DNA of 64,000 bases from positions 434,001 through 498,000 of the forward strand of contig NZ_CP007501.1 of the NCBI RefSeq assembly GCF_000973625.1, read 5' to 3'. Every line of letters begins with the position of its first letter. Positions within the stretch are counted from its first letter, which is position 1. This stretch comes from Polynucleobacter duraquae. GTDB lineage: Bacteria > Pseudomonadota > Gammaproteobacteria > Burkholderiales > Burkholderiaceae. The notes beneath the pieces are model-generated. The model saw nothing but the letters and a program-made list of their open reading frames with translations, was not told the DNA's origin and made no database searches. The position numbers and the translations under genes were made by a program. Positions 18,554 to 26,638 of this stretch are shown in pieces.

Positions 18554-19477
18554 TTACAGAAAAAAGTTGACAATAGCTATAACTGATTCATTCACATTTT
18601 TATCCCAATTATTTAGCCGGAATTTATAATCCTCAATGAAAGACTTCCTGTCTGACTCATAGTTTTCGTATTCATTTAATTCAATCCTATTGCCTCTTAT
18701 AGTTCCGATTAAATAAGGAAAGTTACCAAGTTGTCCACTTAGTCTATTAATTTGATAGTCCTGTAAAAGTACTATTTTTGCGCCGCATAAAATTGCGTCA
18801 GCAGATAATTGGGTCAGATTATCCCAGCAATATAAATATTTGGTATTTTTCAATAGTAAGCTTAGTTCATGCTTGGTCGCAGGCCATTCCCTGGCGATTT
18901 CTAATGTATTTTCAATGACATGACATTTTAGATAGTTGCTACCTTTACCAATGTAAGTTGCATTAATGGTCCTATTATCCCAGATTGGCGCATTCGTATC
19001 ATTAAAATTATTATCTGTAATGGGTTTATTCAAAACATGATGTGGGTCTTTAAAATAAAGACTCGTGTATGCGAGAATAAAATCATCTTTAGTAAAGTTT
19101 GATTTATGTCCCGTTACGGCGCCATCATGGTTTAGAAAGTAGCGCACAATTCTTTTTGCGCCTAGCGGGTTGCCGACAACCACTTCTGGATAAATTGTGA
19201 CGCCCTCATCAAGAATTATTTTAAGTTTCTCTTGTTCATCCAAAGAAAATTGTCCCGAATGTTTGAGATCGGGGTGTAGGTGGCTTAAGTCCTGCGCTGT
19301 GTGAAATGTAAAATTTGGAGCAAAACCACCCATAATGACAAGGTGAGCTTCATAGCCCAATTTAACCAACATGTCGCATAATTCATGTAAACAAGTTATG
19401 CCCGCAGAGGAGTTTCTATAGGGCGGGGCGCAGATAATGAACGGTAGCCTGCCCTGATTTAATTTAGTGGGAATAAT
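18554..19477 (-). CDS. Probable glycosyltransferase with no canonical start codon
   Basis: The first ATG in frame is at 19372, but upstream the same frame stays open to a stop at 19478-19480. There it encodes LPFIICAPPYRNSSAGITCL followed by HELCDMLVKLGYEAHLVIMG, the expected first strand and helix of a GT-B fold. No ATG, GTG or TTG exists in that extension. An ATT at 19475-19477 sits 8 bases after GGAG, so an ATT start is the best guess. Further on, TIYPEVVVGNPLGAKRIVRY and YLYCWDNLTQLSADAILCGA fit a GT-B C-terminal half. Alternatives are a frameshift, a decayed start or a sequencing error. Confidence 0.6.
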   Translation of the reverse strand: MIPTKLNQGRLPFIICAPPYRNSSAGITCLHELCDMLVKLGYEAHLVIMGGFAPNFTFHTAQDLSHLHPDLKHSGQFSLDEQEKLKIILDEGVTIYPEVVVGNPLGAKRIVRYFLNHDGAVTGHKSNFTKDDFILAYTSLYFKDPHHVLNKPITDNNFNDTNAPIWDNRTINATYIGKGSNYLKCHVIENTLEIAREWPATKHELSLLLKNTKYLYCWDNLTQLSADAILCGAKIVLLQDYQINRLSGQLGNFPYLIGTIRGNRIELNEYENYESDRKSFIEDYKFRLNNWDKNVNESVIAIVNFFL

Positions 19478-19862
19478 TTAATTAACTCCAAAAATTTAAT
19501 GTTTATTCGACAGCTAGAGCCTAATTAAGCCATTGTTTAAATTTCGATGTTTTTGGTTTGATTATCTTAAACAATAGTTTTTATTACCATAATGCACTGC
19601 AAGTTTACCTTATTAACTTGCGATAGCAGTAGCATGAATCGTCTTAGGTTTGCGCTCAAAGACGGTCTAGGGTTCGCAAGTCCTGCAATTCGATAGAGTT
19701 GATGAGCATGAATATGCAATAGATAAATTAGCGAAGTAGGAGTAAAAACTGCCTTTTGTAAAATGAAATAGCAATTTTCCGAGTGAAATCAGATTCTTTA
19801 CAAAAGCTGCCCCTTTTTCATACTCAACATATATTTAGGCACTAGCGTGATCACCCCTAACC
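19478..19862. other. Intergenic gap at the right end of the glycan block
   Basis: The gap holds the GGAG ribosome-binding site for the minus-strand glycosyltransferase near 19486-19489 and presumably promoters for both divergent genes. I see no reading frame of note, RNA gene or clear repeat. Confidence 0.5.
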
Positions 19863-20741
19863 ATGCTTACCAAAATTAAGACCTTCCTATCTGTTGTGAG
19901 GTCGGCTGACGGTGTAAGGCTCGTCACGACTAAAGAAGATTTGCTCTATGAAGGCCAAACGATGTTTGGGCTAACGAGGGTGACTCAAGATCTTGACGGA
20001 ATTCGTACACTGCGCTTTGGGCAACATGGACCACGTCAAAGCGTGGTCAAAAAAGGCGATCTTGATTATTTGGGTTTGCCCTATGCTAGATCAGCCATGA
20101 TTGGCCTGGCCTTTACCCAGCAGCTCGATCGCATTTTGGTGCTTGGGGTAGGGGGTGGCAATATTCCGATGTTTTTGCGTAAATATTACTCAGCTGCCCA
20201 AATAGATGTGGTCGATATTGATCCACAAATTATTACCTTGGCCAAACAGTATTTTAATTTTCTGGAAGATGACTTATTGAAGGCGTACATTCAAGACGGC
20301 CGAGCATTTATTGAAAATGTTCAAAAGCCTTATGACCTCATCTTTTTAGATGCCTATACGGCAGCAGGGATCCCCACGCATTTGGCAACTAGGGAGTTTT
20401 TGCTCTCACTTAAAAATGCGCTCAAGCCCTCTGGCGCGATTATCGCCAATATGTGGAGTACCCCTAAAGTCAATCCGCTCTACAGGTCGATGCTGCGAAC
20501 CTATCAAGAGGTCTTTAAGGAAGTGTATACCTTACGAGTCCCTACGGCAGGCAACAAGATTGTGATTGCTCTGCCACAGTTCAGGGGGTTGCCACTAAAC
20601 AGTATTGCTCAGCTTGCTCAAGAAATCAGTGTACAAAAGCGATTACCGTTTCAATTAAGCGAAGTATTACAGCCTGGATTGATTAAATTAATTGATTTGC
20701 AGGAAAGTCAGGTACTACTCGATGGGGGTCAGTGGACCTAA
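19863..20741 (+). CDS. Spermidine synthase-like methyltransferase-fold protein
   Basis: This 292-residue protein has the spermidine-synthase fold: an N-terminal strand-rich part (LLYEGQTMFGLTRVTQDLDG), then the nucleotide-binding loop ILVLGVGGGNIPMFLRKYY, VVDIDPQIITLAKQYF and DGRAFIENVQKPYDLIFLDA. True spermidine synthases transfer an aminopropyl group from decarboxylated SAM to putrescine. Many bacterial relatives have unproven substrates, and no decarboxylase is nearby, so I keep the name general. It stands alone, with a terminator-like hairpin 120 bases downstream. Confidence 0.8.
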   Translation: MLTKIKTFLSVVRSADGVRLVTTKEDLLYEGQTMFGLTRVTQDLDGIRTLRFGQHGPRQSVVKKGDLDYLGLPYARSAMIGLAFTQQLDRILVLGVGGGNIPMFLRKYYSAAQIDVVDIDPQIITLAKQYFNFLEDDLLKAYIQDGRAFIENVQKPYDLIFLDAYTAAGIPTHLATREFLLSLKNALKPSGAIIANMWSTPKVNPLYRSMLRTYQEVFKEVYTLRVPTAGNKIVIALPQFRGLPLNSIAQLAQEISVQKRLPFQLSEVLQPGLIKLIDLQESQVLLDGGQWT

Positions 20742-20862
20742 ATTACATAAGTAAAATACATCAAGATCGTATATAGACCCTATAATTATTATGGTTTCTT
20801 AACGGGAATGCCTGAAATGTCGTAACTAAAAGATGCGCGAAAGATAGGGCAAAAAGGCATAT

Positions 20863-20884
20863 GGCCTAGGGAGGCCCTGTTTTT
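20863..20884 (+). terminator. Probable intrinsic terminator
   Basis: GGCCT-aggg-AGGCC forms a 5-bp GC-rich hairpin followed by CTGTTTTTG. A wider pairing of AGGGC (20846) with GCCCT (20874) is also possible. It would end transcription from the spermidine-synthase-like gene. Confidence 0.4.
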
Positions 20885-20954
20885 GTGCAGTGCGACTTTA
20901 TATTGCAATAACTTTTTGTTACATTTAATCATCCATTAATAAGCATTCTTAATC

Positions 20955-21221
20955 ATGAGCGTATTGTCGGTACATTTTCCTGAAACCACTTTTATTCGCT
21001 TAAAAGCCCTGGCGGGCTTAACTGCAGCTGATCTTTGCCTGATTTATGACAAGTGGATCACTTTTTTTGTGTTGCTTGCTATTGCCATCTCTTTGGAGTT
21101 TCTCTATCGCAGATTGCATGAAGTTTTATTGCACAATCATGAGATCGAAAAGACGGCGCAAAAGATTGCTGAGCGCAAAGCGCATGCATTGGCTATGCAA
21201 GAAGCAGGCGTTCATAAGTAA
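20955..21221 (+). CDS. Small membrane protein, function unknown
   Basis: This 88-residue protein has one hydrophobic segment around residues 31-50 (KWITFFVLLAIAISLEFLYR) and a charged C-terminal helix rich in Glu, Lys and Ala (EIEKTAQKIAERKAHALAMQ) that could form a coiled coil. No family is recognised. The frame has normal codon texture and starts with ATG. It is isolated between the spermidine-synthase-like gene and the minus-strand FliG-C-like gene. Confidence 0.6.
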   Translation: MSVLSVHFPETTFIRLKALAGLTAADLCLIYDKWITFFVLLAIAISLEFLYRRLHEVLLHNHEIEKTAQKIAERKAHALAMQEAGVHK

Positions 21222-21321
21222 CTCATTCAGGGCGGGCATTTCTGTTTAGTTGTGGTCAGTGATATTAAGTAATGCCTAGCTTGGCAATCATTGTTAATGT
21301 ATCTGAAATGCCCATGACAGC

Positions 21322-21744
21322 TTAAATGTATTTCTCATCTACGGCAGATTTACGTAGTATGATTTTTTGAGCTTGGTGTAACTCATAAGCCACTTTTAAC
21401 ACCTCTAAATGCACTGCCTCGATTTCTGAGACTCTTAACTTTTCACTATTTTGTAAATCTTGCCCGATACTGCTTGCCCTAGCTTTAGTCATGGCTCTCA
21501 GTATTTTGATACCAAGCGGTTTGCTAACATTTTTTAAACAAATAACTAAGGTCTTATCGGAAATCTTGAGCAGGAGCGTCTGCATATCAATATCAGATAA
21601 AAATACTAAGTCTTCAAAGCTAAAGAGATGATCCAAAATAGCTTGAGCAACTTGGGCATCATGAGACTCAATACGTTTTACCCCTAGATTAACTTGCCCT
21701 TGATGAAGGTGCGCCAGAATATCTGCAGCATTTTTTACGGTCAT
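21322..21744 (-). CDS. Stand-alone FliG C-terminal-like domain protein
   Basis: The 140 residues align by eye to the last third of the flagellar rotor protein FliG. AADILAHLHQ and VAQAILDHLFSFEDLVFLSD match the armadillo-to-C region (family pattern AEIL, then MFxFEDL). LLLKISDKTLVICLKNVSKP matches the helix with the torque lysine, and LRVSEIEAVHLEVLKVAYEL the final helix. Full FliG is about 330 residues; the N and middle domains that bind FliF and FliM are missing and no upstream coding sequence was seen. By recalled E. coli numbering, K264, D289 and R297 equivalents are kept, while R281 and D288 appear changed. Confidence 0.75.
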   Translation of the reverse strand: MTVKNAADILAHLHQGQVNLGVKRIESHDAQVAQAILDHLFSFEDLVFLSDIDMQTLLLKISDKTLVICLKNVSKPLGIKILRAMTKARASSIGQDLQNSEKLRVSEIEAVHLEVLKVAYELHQAQKIILRKSAVDEKYI

Positions 21745-21820
21745 GAGTGACAGTTGTGCTTTAGTAAAAAAGAGTTTGAGGGATCAAGTTATTTGAGTAA
21801 AGCTGCTAAAAAGGAAAAGC

Positions 21821-21967
21821 TTAAGACTTCCAAAAACAGGCCAGCTTAAGATCCATGCCGGCAGCGTAATCATGGTAGACCCATTTATTACAAATGAATT
21901 GATCAATCGAAACTGCTAGGCCTAAGAAGATGAGTACGCTGATGAGGTATTTGTAGAAAGGTTTCAT
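21821..21967 (-). CDS. Possible 48-residue membrane protein
   Basis: A short frame encodes a basic start (MKPFYKYL), one hydrophobic helix (LISVLIFLGLAVSIDQF), then a short tail with two cysteines (FICNKWVYHDYA and LKLACFWKS). It fits a small single-pass protein. There is no strong ribosome-binding site. It lies between the FliG-C-like gene and the M23 peptidase gene on the same strand. Confidence 0.4.
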   Translation of the reverse strand: MKPFYKYLISVLIFLGLAVSIDQFICNKWVYHDYAAGMDLKLACFWKS

Positions 21968-22102
21968 AGTCGGGGCATAGCTCAATAAAGGTTACTTCAC
22001 AGAGAACTTGCTTAGTAGAAGGTACTTGTTGAATTGTCTAGTAGCGGAGACATTCAAAACCATTCGCTATGAGCCTAGAAGGTTGTAGAGGTCTAAGTGG
22101 GC

Positions 22103-23038
22103 TTACCAATACTTTGAGGGTGGGGCGTAAACCAGAATCTTTGCTGGGTTCAGATAAGTATTGTGTTGATGGATCTCATAGTGAAGATGCGGGCCAGTCG
22201 ATCTGCCGGTAGATCCTGAATGTGCAATCACTTGACCGCGCTTCACCAGTTGCCCCACCTTGACCAAGAGTTTGCTGTTATGAGCATACTTAGAAACAAA
22301 GCCTTCGTTGTGGGCAATTTCAATAAAGTTGCCGTACGCTGGATCAAACGCTGACTTAAGCACCGTGCCATCACCTGATGCCACAATAGGTGTGCCTGTC
22401 GGGGTAATAAAGTCAATGCCAGAGTGCTGTGCCAATTGCTGAGTGATGGGGTCGATACGGACACCAAAGTTACTGGTCATACCCAGCCTAGCATCAATCG
22501 GCGGACCAATCGGTAGGGCTCTGAGCCAGCTATATTGCTTTTGCCACTCAGGCTCTAACTTGGTGGCAATATCGAGAATTTGATTTGATTTGTTGACAAG
22601 ATCCTCAAGATTATCGACCAATGCTTTGGTGGGATCTAATTGAAAGTTCACTGGTTTTAGAGGGCCGCCAAGGTGTGCGGGATCTAGGAGCTTCTCTTTA
22701 ATAGTGCTTGGGGTAGAGATGGCAAGGTAGCGGTCTTTAATGGCTTTGAGTTCATTAAAGGTGGTGCTGGCCTCCTTGAGACGCTCTTGGTATGAAGCCA
22801 GCTCTCGACGATACATACCGTCTAGTCTTGAGCGCTCTTCAGGTGTGACTACTCCGGTAACTTCTTTAGCTAGTTCAGGGTTAACTTCAAATGCAATGGT
22901 AATGCCGGTATAAAAAATCAAAATCCCAAAGGCGCAAAACGCGCAGCTAACAACAGCCACTAAGCGTAAGACACTCTTTTTGGTGATATTGATTTGTTTA
23001 ATCGAACCAGTCGATCCAGAAACCCAAAATAGTTGCAT
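22103..23038 (-). CDS. M23 family metallopeptidase, membrane-anchored
   Basis: This 311-residue cell-wall endopeptidase of the LytM type has a short cytoplasmic start, a membrane helix around residues 25-48 (VVSCAFCAFGILIFYTGITI) and a coiled-coil stretch around 70-110. The M23 domain spans about 185-300. Zinc ligands are visible in QHSGIDF (HxxxD) and HLHYEIH (HxH), so it should be active. Such enzymes cut peptide cross-links in peptidoglycan. It is divergent from the bactofilin cluster starting 1 kb away; bactofilins and M23 enzymes are often neighbours and partners in cell-shape control. Confidence 0.9.
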   Translation of the reverse strand: MQLFWVSGSTGSIKQINITKKSVLRLVAVVSCAFCAFGILIFYTGITIAFEVNPELAKEVTGVVTPEERSRLDGMYRRELASYQERLKEASTTFNELKAIKDRYLAISTPSTIKEKLLDPAHLGGPLKPVNFQLDPTKALVDNLEDLVNKSNQILDIATKLEPEWQKQYSWLRALPIGPPIDARLGMTSNFGVRIDPITQQLAQHSGIDFITPTGTPIVASGDGTVLKSAFDPAYGNFIEIAHNEGFVSKYAHNSKLLVKVGQLVKRGQVIAHSGSTGRSTGPHLHYEIHQHNTYLNPAKILVYAPPSKYW

Positions 23039-23101
23039 TGATAATCTATAAGTGCTTGATTTTTTTGAATAAAATTACTTAGCTTGAGCTACAAGGTACC
23101 C

Positions 23102-23107
23102 TATAAT
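23102..23107 (+). promoter_or_regulatory. Possible -10 element
   Basis: A perfect TATAAT lies 43 bases before the ATG of the exported protein at 23150. No convincing -35 box stands at the normal spacing, so the call is weak. Confidence 0.3.
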
Positions 23108-23149
23108 ACCAACAAGTTTACTTTACAGTGATCCTGTCATTCGCTCCCC

Positions 23150-23500
23150 ATGAATTTATTACGTCCCACTTTTAAAATCCTGTTAGCTGGCTGCTTTCTA
23201 TTAGGCAATCCAATAGCTCAAGGAGCAATCATTGGCCAAATGCCGGCCCATGGCGATATTTTGTACATTACCGCTCAGCCTTGTACCTCTGAAACAGGCA
23301 GGATTGAGCCCAATTGGTTTTTTTCCTACAGCGTCAGTGCCACAGGTAGCGTGAGCCGCAGTTGCTACGTGAGATATAACGATCAAATCTGGATTCGGGG
23401 GCCATTTGGAGCCGAGACTACTTATCCAATGAGTTACTTCTCCAAACCTGCAAACGCTGCTGAAAATAAGCCAGACTCTGCTCCAGAAGTGAAGCAGTAA
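23150..23500 (+). CDS. Small exported protein, function unknown
   Basis: The 116 residues begin with a signal peptide (FKILLAGCFLLGNPIAQGA). The mature part is short, with two cysteines (TAQPCTSETG and VSRSCYVRYN) that could form a disulfide, and aromatic-rich strands. I do not recognise a family. It ends 14 bases before the convergent minus-strand gene at 23514. Confidence 0.65.
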   Translation: MNLLRPTFKILLAGCFLLGNPIAQGAIIGQMPAHGDILYITAQPCTSETGRIEPNWFFSYSVSATGSVSRSCYVRYNDQIWIRGPFGAETTYPMSYFSKPANAAENKPDSAPEVKQ

Positions 23501-23513
23501 TTAGCTCCAGCGA

Positions 23514-23960
23514 CTACTTGTCGCTTTGACCCTTATTGGGCTGACCTAGTTTACAAAAAAACTGGAATAAGACATCACTCATCGTATCGGGAATGACACG
23601 TTCCCAGGGCGAGTTCGGGGTATTTTCAGCCCCCAAACTGGTGCCAGAGCCCTCCGAACCTGCGTAATAGCCAATATAAAACTGCTTATAGCTCTCATAG
23701 CCAGCACGGCAAAAGTAGGATATGTCTTGAATTACAGAAAGAGTAGGTTCTCCATTTGGGCCAGAGAGAGCTTGAGAATAGCTTGTTAATAGCCAGGTGC
23801 TCACTTGCTCTGATTGGGATTCCCTGACGGTTTTACTATCATCGTAGTAATAGTTATTTCCCAGTGCATCAGAGGAGACAAAGCTCCACCCAGCATAGCT
23901 GGCATTAAGCGGGTTAAGTAAAAAAGCCGTTAAAACCATCAAGGTCCATTTTTTTGTCAT
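23514..23960 (-). CDS. Exported protein resembling surface-adhesin E-like proteins
   Basis: From ATG 23960 the product has a signal peptide (TLMVLTAFLLNPLNASYAGW) and a small domain starting with WSFVSSDALGNNYYYDDSKT. Proteins annotated surface-adhesin E-like share this W-x-x-V, then YYD, then VSTWLL pattern; the true function of most is unknown. Cysteines occur in SYFCRAGYE and FFCKLG. A longer frame from 24005 would put 15 extra residues before the signal peptide and is unlikely. It is transcribed away from the bactofilin genes. Confidence 0.7.
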   Translation of the reverse strand: MTKKWTLMVLTAFLLNPLNASYAGWSFVSSDALGNNYYYDDSKTVRESQSEQVSTWLLTSYSQALSGPNGEPTLSVIQDISYFCRAGYESYKQFYIGYYAGSEGSGTSLGAENTPNSPWERVIPDTMSDVLFQFFCKLGQPNKGQSDK

Positions 23961-24101
23961 AAATAGAGGGTAAATTTTGGGGCGTGAAATATTTAAATTG
24001 TTCATATATAGTGCGTTTAAGCCCTAGAAGGGTGTTTCAACTGATAAAATCACTGTAATTAATGTCAATAATAGAAGTACTGCGCCCAAGGAGTGTTAAG
24101 C

Positions 24102-24440
24102 ATGGCTGAAGCAAATCAACAAGGTTGCCTATTTGTAGGTGAAGGTGTGGTTCTCAAAGGGAATTTTGAAGTTCCAGATATTGCCTCCATTTCAGGAGTC
24201 GTTGAGGGTGAGATTACTGCAAAACAAGTCATCATAGAGGCAACGGGTGTCGTACGTGGCAAATTGTCTGGTGAGACTGTAGATATTCGCGGTGAAGTGA
24301 ATGAGTATATTTCTTCAACCCGTAGTTTAATTATTCGGTCTACTGGTAAGGTTAGCGGTTCTATTAATTATTCTGAAATTGAGATTGAAAAAGGTGGCCA
24401 TTTGCATGGTGAATTACATAATCTCAATCCCCATTCCTAA
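24102..24440 (+). CDS. Bactofilin 1 (polymer-forming cytoskeletal protein)
   Basis: Bactofilins are small beta-helical proteins that polymerise without nucleotide and scaffold cell-wall or polarity factors. This 112-residue protein is essentially just the core domain, with the repeating short-strand pattern GVVEGEITAKQVIIEATGVV, RGKLSGETVDIRGEV and KVSGSINYSEIEIEKGGHLH, then GEL. AAGGAG 8 bases before ATG 24102 fixes the start; a GTG 9 bases earlier overlaps that site. It is first of three consecutive bactofilins, with 24 bases to the next. Confidence 0.88.
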   Translation: MAEANQQGCLFVGEGVVLKGNFEVPDIASISGVVEGEITAKQVIIEATGVVRGKLSGETVDIRGEVNEYISSTRSLIIRSTGKVSGSINYSEIEIEKGGHLHGELHNLNPHS

Positions 24441-24464
24441 TCATCTTAAGCAGAACATACGACG

Positions 24465-24932
24465 ATGTCTATCTTTTCAAAAAATTCCACTTCACAAAAT
24501 AACCCAGAGCAAGATATGCAAGAGCAGACTGACAATTTTTCTCAGTCAAATGCGCCCGAAGAGCTTGAATCTGAGCCAGTCGATCAAAATTTTAGAAGTG
24601 AAATGCCTACTCGTTCTCCCATCAATACCAAGCCATCGATTCTGAGTGAAGGTTTTACCTTTGAAGGTACGATAGTTTCTGATGGAGTCTTGAATATATC
24701 TGGGATTGTGCGTGGTAAGGTCACCGCCAAATCTGTTTTGATTGATTCTACCGGCCAAGTTGATGGTGAACTTAACACTGAAAACCTGGTGATTAAGGGA
24801 AACTTGAAGGGTGATGTCAACTGCGATGACTTGAATGTTGGCCCCCTTGCTAACGTGAGTGGAAATATCAACTACAAATATATTCATATTCAACGTGGCG
24901 GCAAGATTAGCGGTAAATTTAATAAAAACTAA
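24465..24932 (+). CDS. Bactofilin 2 with disordered N-terminal tail
   Basis: The 155 residues split into a polar, probably disordered tail (1-60, rich in Gln, Asn, Glu, Ser) and a bactofilin core (60-150). The core has FEGTIVSDGVLNISGIVRGK, VTAKSVLIDSTGQVDGEL and NVSGNINYKYIHIQRGGKIS, then GKF. Tails of this kind carry membrane-binding or partner-binding motifs in studied bactofilins. It is 24 bases downstream of bactofilin 1 and 18 bases upstream of bactofilin 3, so a single mRNA is likely and copolymers are possible. Confidence 0.88.
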   Translation: MSIFSKNSTSQNNPEQDMQEQTDNFSQSNAPEELESEPVDQNFRSEMPTRSPINTKPSILSEGFTFEGTIVSDGVLNISGIVRGKVTAKSVLIDSTGQVDGELNTENLVIKGNLKGDVNCDDLNVGPLANVSGNINYKYIHIQRGGKISGKFNKN

Positions 24933-24950
24933 CCTGCAACTAATATTGCT

Positions 24951-25346
24951 TTGAAACAAAATACTGTAATACGCTTACTTGATCCATCTAAAGAAACCTT
25001 CGGCTCAATTATTGGGTCTGATTTAGAAATCACTGGGAGTTTGTTGGCAACAAAGTCTCTAAGAATCGATGGTACGGTGGTTGGTGATATCAAAACTAAG
25101 GCAGGAGCAGACGTTTGTATTGCGCTTGGTAAAACTGGCTTAGTACAAGGTAATATTTCTGGGGTGCGAGTTTTGGTTGCAGGCCGAGTAGAAGGCAATG
25201 TGCTTGCAACTGAAAGAGTGGAATTACACAGTGGCGCAGATGTCCATGGAGATATTATTTACGCTCAGATTGGTATCGAACAAGGCGCACGTTTGAGCGG
25301 GCTACTTTCCAAAATTATCAGCGATGATGATCATGATGACAAATAG
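24951..25346 (+). CDS. Bactofilin 3
   Basis: This 131-residue protein is the most canonical of the three bactofilins. [32 protein letters not shown] and [18 protein letters not shown], then [20 protein letters not shown], show the beta-helix repeat and family-typical ending. The start is TTG at 24951, the only reasonable start in frame, without a clear ribosome-binding site, so it may depend on translation of bactofilin 2. The C-terminus is acidic (ISDDDHDDK). A ParA-like ATPase gene begins 35 bases later. Confidence 0.9.
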   Translation: MKQNTVIRLLDPSKETFGSIIGSDLEITGSLLATKSLRIDGTVVGDIKTKAGADVCIALGKTGLVQGNISGVRVLVAGRVEGNVLATERVELHSGADVHGDIIYAQIGIEQGARLSGLLSKIISDDDHDDK

Positions 25347-25381
25347 GATCCGAGTATTTTTGGCAAAAAAGAGTTATTAAT

Positions 25382-26284
25382 ATGTATACCAATGGCACAA
25401 TCAAAATTCTAGTGACCAACCAAAAGGGTGGTGTTGGTAAGAGCACGATTGCCGTTAACCTAGCAGCTTATCTTGCGATACAAGAAAACATCAAAGTATC
25501 CTTGATTGACATGGATCCTCAAGCATCTTCTTCTCGCTGGGCTAAGAAAGCGCCAGATATTGGCGTCCAAGTCCATTGCCTAGACGTCAATTATGAAAGT
25601 AGCGGGGCGGCTCTTCTGAGTGCTCGCTCGGGCGTTCGCAAGTATTCATCCGGAGTTGAGGTCTGTATTTGTGACCTCACTTGGACGCCGGCTATGTCTG
25701 AACAATTTATCTTAGATTTTGATATGGTTTTAGTGCCCAGTTCGAACTCTAAATTTGAAATGGCAAGTACTGAAATTTTCATTCTGAAATATGCGCAACA
25801 GTGCATGTCTCGTCTTGCGGTCAACAAACAGTTTATTTTGGTGGTTCCTAGTAAGGTGGAAGAGGGGTACTCTTCACACGCAACATTTACCAACTTAGAC
25901 TTTCTCATGAATTGCCAAATTACTCCACCTGTCTATCGAACACCAGCAATTGATAGTTATGTGTATGAAGATTTTTTATGTGTCTGTCCTGATCAAAAAA
26001 TTGCAGAGAATTTTTCTATTTTTGGGAAATATATTTCTAAAAAAATCATTGAACGGAACATTGTTAGAAAATCAATTTCGATTAGTGGCAACTCTTTAAA
26101 TCGTGCGATCGTGAAAAAAGTGAGCGTCCTAGATGATTATCGTGAAAGAGCACGTGGCCTCAATTTTTACGGCGGCATTGCAAACACCTTACCTGTGTCG
26201 GAGCTAAAAGATGAAGGCTCAACAGAACATCGATTGAAGAAGGTGGGCTTGGTGCCCTCTTTCTTGAGAAGGGGTGACAATTAA
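25382..26284 (+). CDS. ParA-family ATPase
   Basis: ParA/MinD ATPases position DNA, protein complexes or polar machines by ATP-driven dimer cycling. The deviant Walker A box is at residues 15-22 (KGGVGKST) and the Walker A' segment ([15 protein letters not shown]) around 42-56. A Walker B-like VCICDLTW follows near 93. No ParB gene or parS-like repeats are nearby, and the protein is not at a replication origin, so a cargo or cytoskeletal role is more likely than chromosome partition. Its position after three bactofilins recalls the bactofilin-ParABS link reported in Myxococcus. The C-terminal 80 residues look unusual for ParA. Confidence 0.85.
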   Translation: MYTNGTIKILVTNQKGGVGKSTIAVNLAAYLAIQENIKVSLIDMDPQASSSRWAKKAPDIGVQVHCLDVNYESSGAALLSARSGVRKYSSGVEVCICDLTWTPAMSEQFILDFDMVLVPSSNSKFEMASTEIFILKYAQQCMSRLAVNKQFILVVPSKVEEGYSSHATFTNLDFLMNCQITPPVYRTPAIDSYVYEDFLCVCPDQKIAENFSIFGKYISKKIIERNIVRKSISISGNSLNRAIVKKVSVLDDYRERARGLNFYGGIANTLPVSELKDEGSTEHRLKKVGLVPSFLRRGDN

Positions 26285-26287
26285 CTC

Positions 26288-26638
26288 ATGACAAGCACGA
26301 AAGATCCGTACAGAAACGACGTATTTGAAGATGAATATGGACATCGAGTTGCCGTGAAGCGACTCTATACTCCCAATGAGTTAGGCGTGAGCTATGTTGA
26401 GTATAAAAATTACGATGACTCCGCTTTGCGTTTTATGCCCAAAGAACAGTTTATGGAAGTCTTCCACTGGGTCGATAACTTTGGTACAACGGATACTTTT
26501 GTAAGAATTGACGAGCCTGCAGAGGCTCCAAAAGAGGCCGCTAAAGATAAAGAGCCAGATCCTTCGGCTAGCCCAAAAGGGGGGGAGTCCAGTCAACAGC
26601 AAGTAGCGGATGGCGCCCCTCCAAAACGCATATCCTAG
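26288..26638 (+). CDS. Uncharacterised acidic-tailed protein in the bactofilin/ParA unit
   Basis: This 116-residue protein starts 4 bases after the parA-like stop, so it is almost certainly cotranslated. Residues 1-75 form a compact-looking domain (DEYGHRVAVKRLYTPNELGV, then FMPKEQFMEVFHWVDNFG). Residues 76-116 are a disordered Glu/Pro/Lys/Ser tail. No known family comes to mind. A partner or cargo adaptor for the ParA-like ATPase is a reasonable guess but untested. Confidence 0.7.
   Translation: MTSTKDPYRNDVFEDEYGHRVAVKRLYTPNELGVSYVEYKNYDDSALRFMPKEQFMEVFHWVDNFGTTDTFVRIDEPAEAPKEAAKDKEPDPSASPKGGESSQQQVADGAPPKRIS

Noticed and set aside
9506..19477. Mobile element or genomic island with integrase
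   Set aside because: The AT-rich glycan block suggests transfer, but no integrase, transposase, terminal repeat or tRNA boundary was found.
25382..26284. Plasmid or chromosome partition locus
   Set aside because: ParA alone without ParB, parS repeats, dnaA or rep genes; the bactofilin context fits better.
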